In this document: piece by piece, positions 7,117 through 15,077 of the stretch | Numbering within the stretch: position 1 is the stretch's first letter | Layout: every line of letters begins with the position of its first letter | Assembly (NCBI GenBank): GCA_018302985.1 | Contig: JAGVZA010000016.1 | Coordinates: forward strand, 1 to 60,179 | Source: Candidatus Woesearchaeota archaeon | GTDB lineage: Archaea; Nanobdellota; Nanobdellia; SCGC-AAA011-G17; UBA489 | Direction of reading: 5' to 3' | DNA: 60,179 bases | The notes under the pieces: model-generated | Databases searched by the model: none | What the model was told of the DNA's origin: nothing | What the model saw: the letters and a program-made list of their open reading frames with translations, nothing else | Program-made: the position numbers and the translations under genes

Positions 7117-7533
7117 ATGCAAATGTCAGACTGTCTCTTCTGTAAGATTGTCAAGGGAGAGATTCCTAGCTTTAAAGTCTATGAAGATGCACAAACACTA
7201 GCTATCTTAGATGTTGCTCCAGTCAATAAAGGACACACCCTGGTTATTCTTAAAGAACACTATGTAACTATTTTAGATACACCTGAAGAACTCTTAATGC
7301 CTGTTATTAAGACCATTAAGAAAGTAGCTGGCGCTTTAACAAAGTACGCTGAGGGCGTGAATATTACTGAAAATGTGAACAAGGCTGGCGGACAACTGAT
7401 TAATCATCTGCACTTCCATATCATTCCCAGATATCTGCGGGACGGATTGCAACTCTGGCCATCACAAGGCGGCTATGCTAAGGATGAAGTTATTGCGACG
7501 TTGGCTGCTATTCGGAAACTTTTAAAAGAGTAG
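7117..7533 (+). CDS. HIT family nucleotide hydrolase
   Basis: This 138-residue protein starts with CLFCKIVKGEIPS, the HIT-family zinc/Cys segment, and ends its core with HLHFHIIPR, the His triad (HxHxHxx) in which the middle His attacks the phosphate. The relatives are HINT/Fhit-like enzymes that hydrolyse dinucleotides or AMP-lysine-type conjugates. The TATA box ends 22 nt before ATG 7117, so the first of two close ATGs is chosen. Its last codons contain the TTTTAAAA box of the following tRNA-Met. Confidence 0.92.
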   Translation: MQMSDCLFCKIVKGEIPSFKVYEDAQTLAILDVAPVNKGHTLVILKEHYVTILDTPEELLMPVIKTIKKVAGALTKYAEGVNITENVNKAGGQLINHLHFHIIPRYLRDGLQLWPSQGGYAKDEVIATLAAIRKLLKE

Positions 7534-7553
7534 TTTAGCACGTATTTCTTATT

Positions 7554-7628
7554 GTCTCTGTAGCTCAGTCTGGTCAGAGTACGAGTTTCATAAGCTCGGG
7601 GTCGGGTGTTCAAATCACCCCGGAGACA
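7554..7628 (+). tRNA. tRNA with CAT anticodon (Met elongator or Ile2)
   Basis: The 75-nt cloverleaf has acceptor GTCTCTG/CGGAGAC, discriminator A, D stem GCTC/GAGT, anticodon stem CGAGT/GCTCG with loop TTCATAA, and T arm GGGTG-TTCAAAT-CACCC. The anticodon stem lacks the three stacked G-C pairs of an initiator, so it is elongator Met or the Ile2 precursor. The TATA-like TTTTAAAAG at about 7520 lies inside the end of the HIT gene. The last 19 nt overlap the end of the LAGLIDADG gene on the other strand. Confidence 0.93.
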
Positions 7629-8374
7629 TACTCTTTATTGATTAATTCTCTTTCCTTTTTTTGTAGATTTATAGGCACTTCTCTTCGCATTTTTTCATAT
7701 TGTTTATGGTATTTGAGAAATCCCTCATACTTTTTTTGATGTTTTGAATTGACAAATCCTATTAAATTCTGAAATAATCTTAAATTGTTAACTCCATGAA
7801 ATTGGAAATAATAGTTCTGTCTCTTAGACCTCCAACCTTTACGAGGTCTAGGTTTTGCACTATGAAAGTTTCCTGTCAAACCTAAAGATCTTAGATACCT
7901 ATATAGCACTAACATCAAGTCTTTATGTGTTGTCCTAATAACAACTCTAGGATAGAAATAATTATTATTTTTTGTTATTGATAAACAACCGTCCGTAGCT
8001 AAAAATCCTTGCACAATATATTTTTTTAAGTTATTTTTTTGAAAAGAAATCGGCAGTTGAATATCTATCCCTTTTTCTCCAATAGGAAAACCTGCCTTAT
8101 GCATCTTATTAAAAAATTCTTCATCGCAAAAATTTAATTCTATTGCTCCATACTTAGGTTTTTCTTTAAGAGGAATCTGTTTCCCTCTAAAATGAACAAA
8201 TAAAGGAATCACTACCTCTTCAAAGAAAGGTCTATCGCTATAATAATTACCAGTTACTGAAATAAAGTGATATTCCTTTCTATTAGAAATGCAGTAAGAG
8301 AGACACCCATCACCTAGCATAATCCCATACAGTAAAGCAAATTTTTCGCCTTCTTTTAATTCATTAATACTCAT
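7610..8374 (-). CDS. LAGLIDADG homing endonuclease-like protein, free-standing
   Basis: This 254-residue protein has two LAGLIDADG helices, LLYGIMLGDGCL (about residues 15-26) and YIVQGFLATDGCL (about 122-134), each carrying the acidic metal residue, so it is a single-chain pseudo-dimer. The C-terminal part is basic. A TTTATAAA box at 8397-8404 is 23 nt before ATG 8374; an upstream in-frame TTG is rejected. No host intron or intein is visible. Its last 19 nt lie antisense within the tRNA-Met gene, so the two probably arrived or evolved together (inference). Confidence 0.88.
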   Translation of the reverse strand: MSINELKEGEKFALLYGIMLGDGCLSYCISNRKEYHFISVTGNYYSDRPFFEEVVIPLFVHFRGKQIPLKEKPKYGAIELNFCDEEFFNKMHKAGFPIGEKGIDIQLPISFQKNNLKKYIVQGFLATDGCLSITKNNNYFYPRVVIRTTHKDLMLVLYRYLRSLGLTGNFHSAKPRPRKGWRSKRQNYYFQFHGVNNLRLFQNLIGFVNSKHQKKYEGFLKYHKQYEKMRREVPINLQKKERELINKEYVSGVI

Positions 8375-8510
8375 GCTACACAATAATCTATTTTAATTTA
8401 TAAACTGTCTTCTGCTCTTTGAGAAGTAAACAGATACTAGAATATGACCATCAGAAGATATAATATATTTACTACAAATATTTATATACTTCTCTCTGAC
8501 AAACTATTCT

Positions 8511-8645
8511 ATGAGTTTAGATGACACTGTTCAAAAAGAATCTCCTGCCGTGGAACAACGCTCGTTACCAAGCTATTTATTAGAGACTATTCCTGGTCCG
8601 GGCGTGATAGGTTTGTGTGATTTCGGTGGGCGTCGAATAATATAG
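8511..8645 (+). pseudogene. 5' part of an interrupted small gene
   Basis: ATG 8511, 23 nt after a TTTATATA box at 8481-8488, opens 44 codons (starts MSLDDTVQKESPAVEQRS) that end in a stop created at the left edge of the insert. Joining base 8637 to 10491 restores one 109-residue frame with the 3' part. It may still be expressed as a short peptide. The family is not recognised. Confidence 0.7.
8638..8644 (+). repeat. TAATATA, left direct repeat of the insert
   Basis: This 7-bp sequence is repeated exactly at 10491-10497. The two copies bound the segment whose removal restores the broken reading frame, as expected for a target-site duplication. Confidence 0.7.
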
Positions 8646-8679
8646 AAAAGTATAAAATCGTAAAACATATTATTTGATT

Positions 8680-10404
8680 ATGGATAAATTAGAAATTATG
8701 AATGGAAAATACAAATCTCTTTTGATGGCAGATAAGATTAAAGCGGTAATAACCGATTTGGATAATACTCTTTGGTCTGGAATACTTGCTGAGAAACAGA
8801 AACTCGTTTTAAATGAGCAATATTATGAATTTCTAAAAACAATTTATAGTAAGGGCATTCAAATTATCATTGTTTCAAAAAATGATGAATCTGATGTTTT
8901 AAATGCTTTCAATAAATTGAAAATTGACAAAAACATATTTACTTTAATAGTATCTAATTGGGATCCTAAATATCTTAATATTGATAAGATTATACAACAA
9001 ATGAATTTTAGACCTGAAACTATAATCTTTATTGATGATAACCCATTTGAGCGTAATGAAGTTAAAAGTAAAATTCCTAAGATTAATTGTTTAGATATTC
9101 AAGACTGGAATTTGTTGATGGGTTTACCCTATATAAAAAATAAGCAAGTTGAAAACAAATCTGAAATTAAAGAAAGGGTTAATAGGTACATAACCTCTTT
9201 TAAGGCAAATGAGTTGAGAAAAAACTTCAAAGAAGATATCGAATTTTTGAAAAGTCTTAAAAGAGAGTTGAGTATAGGGCTCATTTCACCAGATAATCTT
9301 GATAGGTTTACACGCCTTTTTGTTGTAACTCATAGACTTAACTTCAATCCGGGAAAATTAGAAGACTATGATATAGCCTTGGATTATTTATATAATAAAA
9401 TAAACTCAGGATACAAACTTTATGCTATTTCTACAAGGGAAAATGATGTTTCTTTAGGATTAACTGGGGCCTTTGTTGTAAAAATTGAGGGAGATAAAGC
9501 TATAATTGAGAATGGCACTTTTTCATGCGGGATAATTGGAAGGGATTTTGAACAAAAAGCTCTTATTGCTTTAATAGATTTACTAAAAAAAGATAAAATT
9601 AGGAAACTTGATATTTTTGTAACCCTTACTTCTACAAATAAAAGAGTTAAAGAGATTCTTGAAGAGTTAGGTTTCAAGGATACTATAAGCAATGAAAATC
9701 AGATGATTTATAACATTAGTTTAGATAATTTTAAACCTAAGAAATATTATGAGTGGATTAAAATTTTGTCAATGCCTCCAGAAATGGACTATTTTGGAAT
9801 ACCCTCGGTTATCAATTTTTTTAATAAAATAGTTAAACCATTAATAAAGAAAAAATCTAATATAATTAATTTAGGTTCTGCTAGGGGAGAAGTCTTAGGT
9901 CACCTTCAAAAGGATGCTAAAGATGAGTTTTATAAATTTATTAAAAACTATAACATTCAATACACTAAATTAGATTTAGATTCTTATCCTGAAGAGGATA
10001 ATCTTGTGGGTAATGCTGAAAATATGAAGAGCATTATTAAAGAAGAAAGCCAGGATTTAGTCATAGCAATAGAACTATTAGAACACACTGAAAGTTATTG
10101 GAACGTAATAAATGAAATGATAAGGGTCTGTAAGGTTGGGGGCTATATCTTTGTCACAGTTCCATCATATAATTATCCTAAACATGAATATCCTATTGAT
10201 AAATGGAGAATAGGCCCAAAAACATTAAGTAACTTCTTTCCATCAACACATTTTAAAGTCATTAACTTAGAACTAGAGGGAAATGTAAAGGCTCCTAGAA
10301 GATGTATGATTCTTGTTCAGAAGTTAAATGTCTTTTCTCCAAATTATGGCATTCCAAAGAATGGAAAAACGGATTGGAGAACGGGGCTAACCCTGTTCGA
10401 TTAG
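8680..10404 (+). CDS. FkbH-like HAD/GNAT protein fused to SAM methyltransferase
   Basis: The 574-residue protein has three parts. Residues about 15-160 are a HAD-IIIC domain with VITDLDNTLWSGILAE (nucleophile Asp) and FIDDNPFERNEV. Residues about 210-335 match the FkbH acyltransferase-like half (RLNFNP, SCGIIGRDFEQKAL). Residues about 395-560 are a class I methyltransferase (INLGSARGEVLGHL, DLVIAIELLEHTE, VGGYIFVTVPSYNYP). FkbH proteins load glyceryl or similar units in polyketide and surface-glycan pathways; the fused methyltransferase suggests a glycan- or lipid-modifying role (inference). TATAAAA at 8651-8657 is 23 nt before the ATG. It lies wholly inside the insert. Confidence 0.85.
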   Translation: MDKLEIMNGKYKSLLMADKIKAVITDLDNTLWSGILAEKQKLVLNEQYYEFLKTIYSKGIQIIIVSKNDESDVLNAFNKLKIDKNIFTLIVSNWDPKYLNIDKIIQQMNFRPETIIFIDDNPFERNEVKSKIPKINCLDIQDWNLLMGLPYIKNKQVENKSEIKERVNRYITSFKANELRKNFKEDIEFLKSLKRELSIGLISPDNLDRFTRLFVVTHRLNFNPGKLEDYDIALDYLYNKINSGYKLYAISTRENDVSLGLTGAFVVKIEGDKAIIENGTFSCGIIGRDFEQKALIALIDLLKKDKIRKLDIFVTLTSTNKRVKEILEELGFKDTISNENQMIYNISLDNFKPKKYYEWIKILSMPPEMDYFGIPSVINFFNKIVKPLIKKKSNIINLGSARGEVLGHLQKDAKDEFYKFIKNYNIQYTKLDLDSYPEEDNLVGNAENMKSIIKEESQDLVIAIELLEHTESYWNVINEMIRVCKVGGYIFVTVPSYNYPKHEYPIDKWRIGPKTLSNFFPSTHFKVINLELEGNVKAPRRCMILVQKLNVFSPNYGIPKNGKTDWRTGLTLFD

Positions 10405-10490
10405 TTATCTATCACTCCAATCTCGACAATGCTTTTAAACTCAAACAATATTAGAAATATTGTACTAAAATTGTACATAAAACGGCTCAC

Positions 10491-10497
10491 TAATATA
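10491..10497 (+). repeat. TAATATA, right direct repeat of the insert
   Basis: This is an exact copy of 8638-8644. Reading resumes in the original frame immediately after it (ATA-ATA-TAC when joined to base 8637). Confidence 0.7.
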
Positions 10498-10693
10498 CCA
10501 CAATAGCCTCATTGCTGGTATAAGACTTGGCGTTAATGCAGTTCGCCATCGCAGAGGACAGAGTACTCTTTATAGGAATAATGAAAATGAAGCATGGCAA
10601 GACATTTTTTCTTTCATGGGTCTTGTTTCACAAACTCCTGCTCGTCTAGCTTTATTTTTGATTGGTTGCTGTGCTGCTGATCTTTATCTTTAA
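10491..10693 (+). pseudogene. 3' part of the interrupted small gene
   Basis: The frame continues YHNSLIAGIRLGVNAVRH and ends in a hydrophobic C-terminus (LALFLIGCCAADLYL) at TAA 10691-10693. There is no start codon of its own near the junction. Together with 8511-8637 it makes 110 codons without a stop until the end. The stop overlaps the end of the convergent antiporter gene by 4 nt. Confidence 0.7.
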
Positions 10694-12381
10694 ATATTAT
10701 GATGATTTTTTAAAGATAATAAATGCTCGATATGTTTCTTCTTGAGTTGTTGCATATGTTTTTTATCTGTAACTTTTTTTCGCAAGAGATCTGCAACATG
10801 TTCTCCGCCCAAGAGATGGGGAACAATAACATAATCTGCTCCTTGTTTGTATAATGCAAGCGCTTCTGGGACTGTCTTTGCTGTAGCATAAATTGTAGCT
10901 TTTTTGTTTGCTCTTCTGAAAGTTTGTGCAACTACCAGATTATCTTCAAAAAGATGAATGGTCGAAATAACGGTTTTTGGCTTGTATTTTTTTAATTCCC
11001 GCAGGATTTCATCATCACTGACATCACCATAAAGACAGGGAATATTTCTTTCCATGAGACTACGAATAATTGCTGGATTATAATCGACTACTAAACATTT
11101 TATTTTTTGCTCTTGCAGATGTTTTAAGACATTATACCCTATACGATGATATCCTAAAAGAAGCATGTCATATTGCTTTTCTTTTGTATGTAAAGATAAT
11201 CTTTTTTCATGGACATGTTTGCGTTCACACCACCTCATGAATGGAGCACAGTAGGCATAGATCTTATCCCCATAAGTAATCATGTAAGTTGAACCTGCAA
11301 TAGTGATAATGCCTACTAGAGTAGTTAACCCGAGTATCTCTTGAGGGATATGTCCTAATTTTACACCTAAGGCTATCATAATCAAAGAGAATTCACTAAT
11401 CTGCGCAACGATCAATCCTGTTAAGAAACTTGTTCTAGAACGATAGCCTAGCATTCCCATGAGTATAATTACGACTAAAGGATTGCCTATTAAGATGAAC
11501 AAAGACAAGATGATTGCAGGGAGAATCAGTGCAGTAGCACCAGTAAATGTTAATTGTGTTCCTAAGATAACAAAGAAAATAATGATGAAGAAATCACGCA
11601 GAGGTTTCACTTTGCCAGCAATATCTAAACTAAAGGGAAGACTTGCCAAGGTGACTCCAGCGAGGAAGGATCCTATTTCAATGGATAACCCAAATTGTTC
11701 AGCAACTAACGACAATAAGAAACACCAAGCAATGGCAATCAAGTAGAGTAATTCTTGTGAGCGAGCAACGACATCAAAATATTTTTTGAAAAGTTTTTGT
11801 GCAAAGAAAGCAATAAGGAACAGAGCAATGCCTTTGAGTATTAAAGGTAAAAATGTTTGTGCGCTAATATTTCCGCCATCTGATGCAACGATGAAGATCA
11901 ATAAAAAGATAGCAATAAAATCCTGTACTAACAAAATACCGATAGCAATTTTTCCATAGAGAGCATCGAGATCATTTTTGTCTGTTAATAGCTTGACTAC
12001 AATAATAGTGCTGCTAAAAGTTAAGGCAATTGCAAGATAGAGTGCTGCCAGAGGATCAAATCCAAGCCATCTGACTAAAGGATAGCCAATGGCTGCTGTG
12101 AAGATCACTTGACCTAGTCCCGTAATAAGAGAAGTTTTTCCTACTTCCTTGAGAATGCGCAGATCCATATTGAGACCTACAATGAATAAGAGAAGAGCAA
12201 TACCTACTTCAGCAAGTGACTGATACGCTTCCGCAGACAATAATCCTTGAGAGAACTGCGCGATGAGCAGACCTGTCGCGATATAAGCAAGAATCAAAGG
12301 CTGCTTGATAGCGCGGCACGCTACTCCTAATATAGACGCGATGATTAAAATGATTCCCAATTCAGCAAAAACACTAACCAA
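10690..12381 (-). CDS. CPA2-type cation:proton antiporter with TrkA-N domain
   Basis: The 563-residue protein has about 12 membrane helices over residues 1-375 (LGIILIIASILGVACRAIKQ; FIVGLNMDLRILKEVG; ALTFSSTIIVVKLLTDKNDL; LSIEIGSFLAGVTLASLP), the Kef/NapA-like exchanger fold. A cytoplasmic Rossmann RCK domain follows (LLLGYHRIGYNVL, about 400-520), which normally senses nucleotide. Its role is Na+/H+ or K+/H+ exchange. The start is TTG, preceded by GAGGTGG as Shine-Dalgarno; no nearer ATG exists. A TATATATTTA element upstream fits a short leader. Confidence 0.9.
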   Translation of the reverse strand: MVSVFAELGIILIIASILGVACRAIKQPLILAYIATGLLIAQFSQGLLSAEAYQSLAEVGIALLLFIVGLNMDLRILKEVGKTSLITGLGQVIFTAAIGYPLVRWLGFDPLAALYLAIALTFSSTIIVVKLLTDKNDLDALYGKIAIGILLVQDFIAIFLLIFIVASDGGNISAQTFLPLILKGIALFLIAFFAQKLFKKYFDVVARSQELLYLIAIAWCFLLSLVAEQFGLSIEIGSFLAGVTLASLPFSLDIAGKVKPLRDFFIIIFFVILGTQLTFTGATALILPAIILSLFILIGNPLVVIILMGMLGYRSRTSFLTGLIVAQISEFSLIMIALGVKLGHIPQEILGLTTLVGIITIAGSTYMITYGDKIYAYCAPFMRWCERKHVHEKRLSLHTKEKQYDMLLLGYHRIGYNVLKHLQEQKIKCLVVDYNPAIIRSLMERNIPCLYGDVSDDEILRELKKYKPKTVISTIHLFEDNLVVAQTFRRANKKATIYATAKTVPEALALYKQGADYVIVPHLLGGEHVADLLRKKVTDKKHMQQLKKKHIEHLLSLKNHHNI

Positions 12382-12483
12382 TTCTCCACCTCTTTCTCCT
12401 TTTCTAAGACTTGAAATGTTTATATATTTATCTTAAGGCTCACAGACGAAAAGGTTATATAGCTCTTCTTTGACAACTTTTTT

Positions 12484-12801
12484 ATGAATCTCCAAGATCG
12501 TCAACGACAAGAATTAAGCAGTTTACTTGTTGGACTTTCTATTCCAAAATTCGATGATCTAGATCCTCAGCCTCTTTCTCTTACTACAACTACTTTTGGT
12601 TTACCTGATTTATTCAAGAGACTTACAGCAGCTACAGTAGTTATTCTTACTTATACTTTAGTTCCTCCTCTAAAGCACCCAAAACAACATTATCCAACAA
12701 CTCAAATTCGCTCCCCACGTCAAGTTCCTTTAGATCGTTTTAGGAGAACACCTGATCAGGAAGGATGTTCTTTTGCAGGAAAGGTTTATTGCAATTATTG
12801 A
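12484..12801 (+). CDS. Hypothetical single-helix membrane protein
   Basis: This 105-residue protein has a polar N-terminus, one hydrophobic stretch (LTAATVVILTYTLVPPL, about residues 47-63) and a basic, Pro-rich tail. TTATATA at 12455-12461 is 23 nt before the ATG, which supports expression. No family is recognised. It faces the alba gene convergently with a 1-nt gap. Confidence 0.55.
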   Translation: MNLQDRQRQELSSLLVGLSIPKFDDLDPQPLSLTTTTFGLPDLFKRLTAATVVILTYTLVPPLKHPKQHYPTTQIRSPRQVPLDRFRRTPDQEGCSFAGKVYCNY

Positions 12802-12802
12802 T

Positions 12803-13126
12803 TTATTTTCTCTTCAGAAATAATTCTATAGTACTTACACGAATTAATTTTCCTTCTTCATTGGTAAATTGTTCAGAATTAGTTTTAATATCATGAATAT
12901 GGACTTGATTATCTAAAAACCTTTTCATAGCAACTTCCGCGATGTCTACTGCTTTGGAGATAAACTTTCCACGAGCTTTGATAGCTACCTCTGGCGCATT
13001 ATGACTGGTAAACTGCATAACAATACCCGTGACATAATTCATCAAGGGCTTACTACCTACAAAAATAGTGTGATCGTTTTTGGTCGGCGTTATTTCTTCT
13101 CCGCCTTTGTCACTTTCTGTCACCAT
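12803..13126 (-). CDS. albA: DNA/RNA-binding protein Alba
   Basis: This 107-residue protein contains IFVGSKPLMNYVTGIVMQF and VAIKARGKFISKAVDIAEVA, the Alba core strand-helix pattern with the conserved Lys in the GSKP loop that contacts nucleic acid and is an acetylation/methylation site in relatives. Alba dimers coat DNA and bind RNA. The cell also encodes a histone (48066-48275). It lies 44 nt downstream of eS17 on the same strand. Confidence 0.94.
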   Translation of the reverse strand: MVTESDKGGEEITPTKNDHTIFVGSKPLMNYVTGIVMQFTSHNAPEVAIKARGKFISKAVDIAEVAMKRFLDNQVHIHDIKTNSEQFTNEEGKLIRVSTIELFLKRK

Positions 13127-13170
13127 TGTGTTTAAAGTAGTATTGGTGAAGAAAGCATTAGATATAAGCT

Positions 13171-13440
13171 TTATCGTGGTCTAGACATAGGTTTTCCATA
13201 TCTAGGAGTACGTGAAGCTAGAGGAGACATCTTTGGCTTAGGCTTACTGCCTGTAGTTTTCTGCTTGGATAAACGGGCTAAATACCCTGCGATGATGTTG
13301 CGCATTTTCTTGTTTGGGTTTTGTAAATGAGTAGAAACCACTATTTTGTTTTCTTCAAAAGAAGGCTTAATTTCTGCTGTATACTTTGCGAATAGTTTTC
13401 TGGCAGTGCGTTTGATTAGCTGTGTTTTAATTCGACCCAT
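13171..13440 (-). CDS. rps17e: Small-subunit ribosomal protein eS17
   Basis: This 89-residue protein has the family signature MGRIKTQLIKRTARKLF and NKKMRNIIAGYLARL. The C-terminal tail is basic and Pro/Ser-rich. It belongs to the archaeal and eukaryotic 30S/40S beak-side proteins and probably shares a transcript with alba. Confidence 0.94.
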   Translation of the reverse strand: MGRIKTQLIKRTARKLFAKYTAEIKPSFEENKIVVSTHLQNPNKKMRNIIAGYLARLSKQKTTGSKPKPKMSPLASRTPRYGKPMSRPR

Positions 13441-13518
13441 TGTGGGAATGGTTTACTTAGAGGGGTTTTTAAAGCTTTCTTAGCCTTAACGTCTAGAGGT
13501 CAACAGAGGGTATTTCTT

Positions 13519-14628
13519 CTAACGAACAGAAGTATATCCGCCAGGAATTCCTTTTTTAGAAAATACTATCTGCCATAGTTGTGTGCGACGAGCTCTGAAA
13601 GCACCAGCGCATGCAAGCAAATAATAAGACCACATTCTCTTAAATCTTTTATCATATTGTTTACTTAATTTATCCCAGTTTTTTTCCACATTCTTATACC
13701 ATGCCATAAGCGTCGGATCATAATAAGCACCAAAATTGTGCCAGTCTTCTAAAACGAACAAGCCTTGCGCCGCTTTCATAATTTGTTTTTCCTTTGGGAT
13801 GGATCCATTAGGGAAGATATATTTTGCAATCCAAGGATCTGAAGCTTTTTTTGCGTCTGCGCTTCCAATAGTATGCAATAAGAATATTCCTTCTTTTTTT
13901 AAGCATCGATGTACAACTTGCATATAAGTACGATAATTTTTTATTCCTACATGTTCGAACATGCCTAAAGAAACAATATGGTCGAAACGTTCGTTGAGTT
14001 CTCTATAATCTTGCAATCGAAACTGAATGGGCAACCCCTTGCAGAGCTGTTCTCCGAGTTCTTTCTGCTCTTTGGAGATGGTTACACCTACACAACTGAC
14101 TTTGTATTTCTGTGCTGCGAACTTCATGAAACTTCCATAACCGCAACCTATATCGAGAATTTTCTGTCCTGGTTTCAAGTGTAATTTTTTACAGACTAAA
14201 TCCAACTTTGCTTCTTGGGCCTCATCCAGAGTCTTTGCTTTTTTCCAATAGCCACAGGTATAAGTTAATCTCTTGTCCAACATGGCCTTGAAGAGATCGT
14301 TGCCTAAATCGTAATGTTTTTCTCCTACTTCAAATGCTTTTTTCTTGGATTGTTTGTTAGTTATTTTTGCATGGACATAAGCGAGCGTTGCTTTGAATGT
14401 TAGTTTTTCTTTTTTATCGATCTCATTTACAAGGAGTTTGCAGAAAAATTTATCCAAGGTTTTACAATCCCACCATCCTTCTACATAAGATTCTCCTAAT
14501 CCCAGAGAGCCTTCAGCAAGAACTTTCTGATAGAACGCCTTATTATGGACTTGAATATCCCAAGGCCTTGTTCCATTGATTTGAATATCTGCAGGAGCAA
14601 AATATGCTTTGAGGATTGCTTTGGTCAT
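13519..14628 (-). CDS. cfa: Cyclopropane-fatty-acyl-phospholipid synthase family
   Basis: The 369-residue protein aligns over its length with bacterial Cfa as I recall it: EGSLGLGESYVEGWWDC, EHYDLGNDLF-type motif (KHYDLGNDLFKAML), SAM site ILDIGCGYGS, VGVTISKEQ, LQDYREL, SLGMFEHVG, KYIFPNGSIP, EDWHNFGAYYD and CAGAFRARRTQLWQ. The bacterial enzyme methylenates unsaturated acyl chains. Archaeal lipids are isoprenoid, so the substrate here is uncertain. TTATAAA at 14651-14657 lies 23 nt before ATG 14628, favouring this start over ATG 14703. Acquisition from bacteria is likely (inference). Confidence 0.92.
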   Translation of the reverse strand: MTKAILKAYFAPADIQINGTRPWDIQVHNKAFYQKVLAEGSLGLGESYVEGWWDCKTLDKFFCKLLVNEIDKKEKLTFKATLAYVHAKITNKQSKKKAFEVGEKHYDLGNDLFKAMLDKRLTYTCGYWKKAKTLDEAQEAKLDLVCKKLHLKPGQKILDIGCGYGSFMKFAAQKYKVSCVGVTISKEQKELGEQLCKGLPIQFRLQDYRELNERFDHIVSLGMFEHVGIKNYRTYMQVVHRCLKKEGIFLLHTIGSADAKKASDPWIAKYIFPNGSIPKEKQIMKAAQGLFVLEDWHNFGAYYDPTLMAWYKNVEKNWDKLSKQYDKRFKRMWSYYLLACAGAFRARRTQLWQIVFSKKGIPGGYTSVR

Positions 14629-14819
14629 ATTAGGTAGTTTTCTTAAGTACTTATAAATTTTTTCTTCACTTAAAATATACACTACTGTTAATCTATTTAA
14701 CATCCTCTTATTTACTATACTATTTTGTTTTGTTTTTATCTTATTAGTCTTTTTTATCCTTTTTTGTTAGTTATTACTCTATAACAAGATTTAAATAACC
14801 TTTTTGTTAAGTAACTTTC

Positions 14820-15077
14820 ATGGGACATAGTAGCAATTACCTAGACAAGTTCTTATTTACTTATTCCTTGACTCATCTTACTGCTTCAGACAAAATTCGC
14901 TTCTATTATGCCTTGAAAGGACGAGATGGCAAAACTGGTGTTGTTAAAGAGTATCACATTGCACAATTAGGAAGAACAGTTTTATTAGTTCCTTCACCTT
15001 TTGCAGCTGACGTCGAATCCTTTTTAAAACTATGGAAATGTAGCATGACTAAGAAACAGGTGATGATAGAACCATGA
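14820..15077 (+). CDS. Small hypothetical protein, first gene of surface-protein/MinD operon
   Basis: This 85-residue protein has no signal peptide or membrane helix. It contains KIRFYYALKGRDGKTGVVKE and a short hydrophobic strand (GRTVLLVPSPFA), suggesting a small alpha/beta fold. A TTTAAATAA box at about 14790-14798 precedes the ATG by 22 nt. The stop overlaps the ATG of the next gene by 4 nt (ATGA), so the two are coupled. No family is recognised. Confidence 0.65.
   Translation: MGHSSNYLDKFLFTYSLTHLTASDKIRFYYALKGRDGKTGVVKEYHIAQLGRTVLLVPSPFAADVESFLKLWKCSMTKKQVMIEP

Larger units (their letters stand above)
8638..10490 (+). mobile_element. 1853-bp insert carrying one FkbH-like gene
   Basis: The segment lies between TAATATA repeats inside a small gene. 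It contains the HAD/methyltransferase gene at 8680-10404 with its own TATA box, and about 85 nt of AT-rich tail in which I see nothing. No transposase, integrase or clear terminal inverted repeats are present. The coding sequence looks more AT-rich than its neighbours, consistent with transfer. The mechanism is unknown. Confidence 0.65.

Noticed and set aside
8638-10490. Insertion sequence with a transposase
   Set aside because: No transposase or clear terminal inverted repeats are present; only the short direct repeats and one cargo gene are seen.
14629-14703. Upstream start of cfa at ATG 14703
   Set aside because: A TATA box at 14651-14657 lies inside this stretch and gives the standard spacing to ATG 14628.
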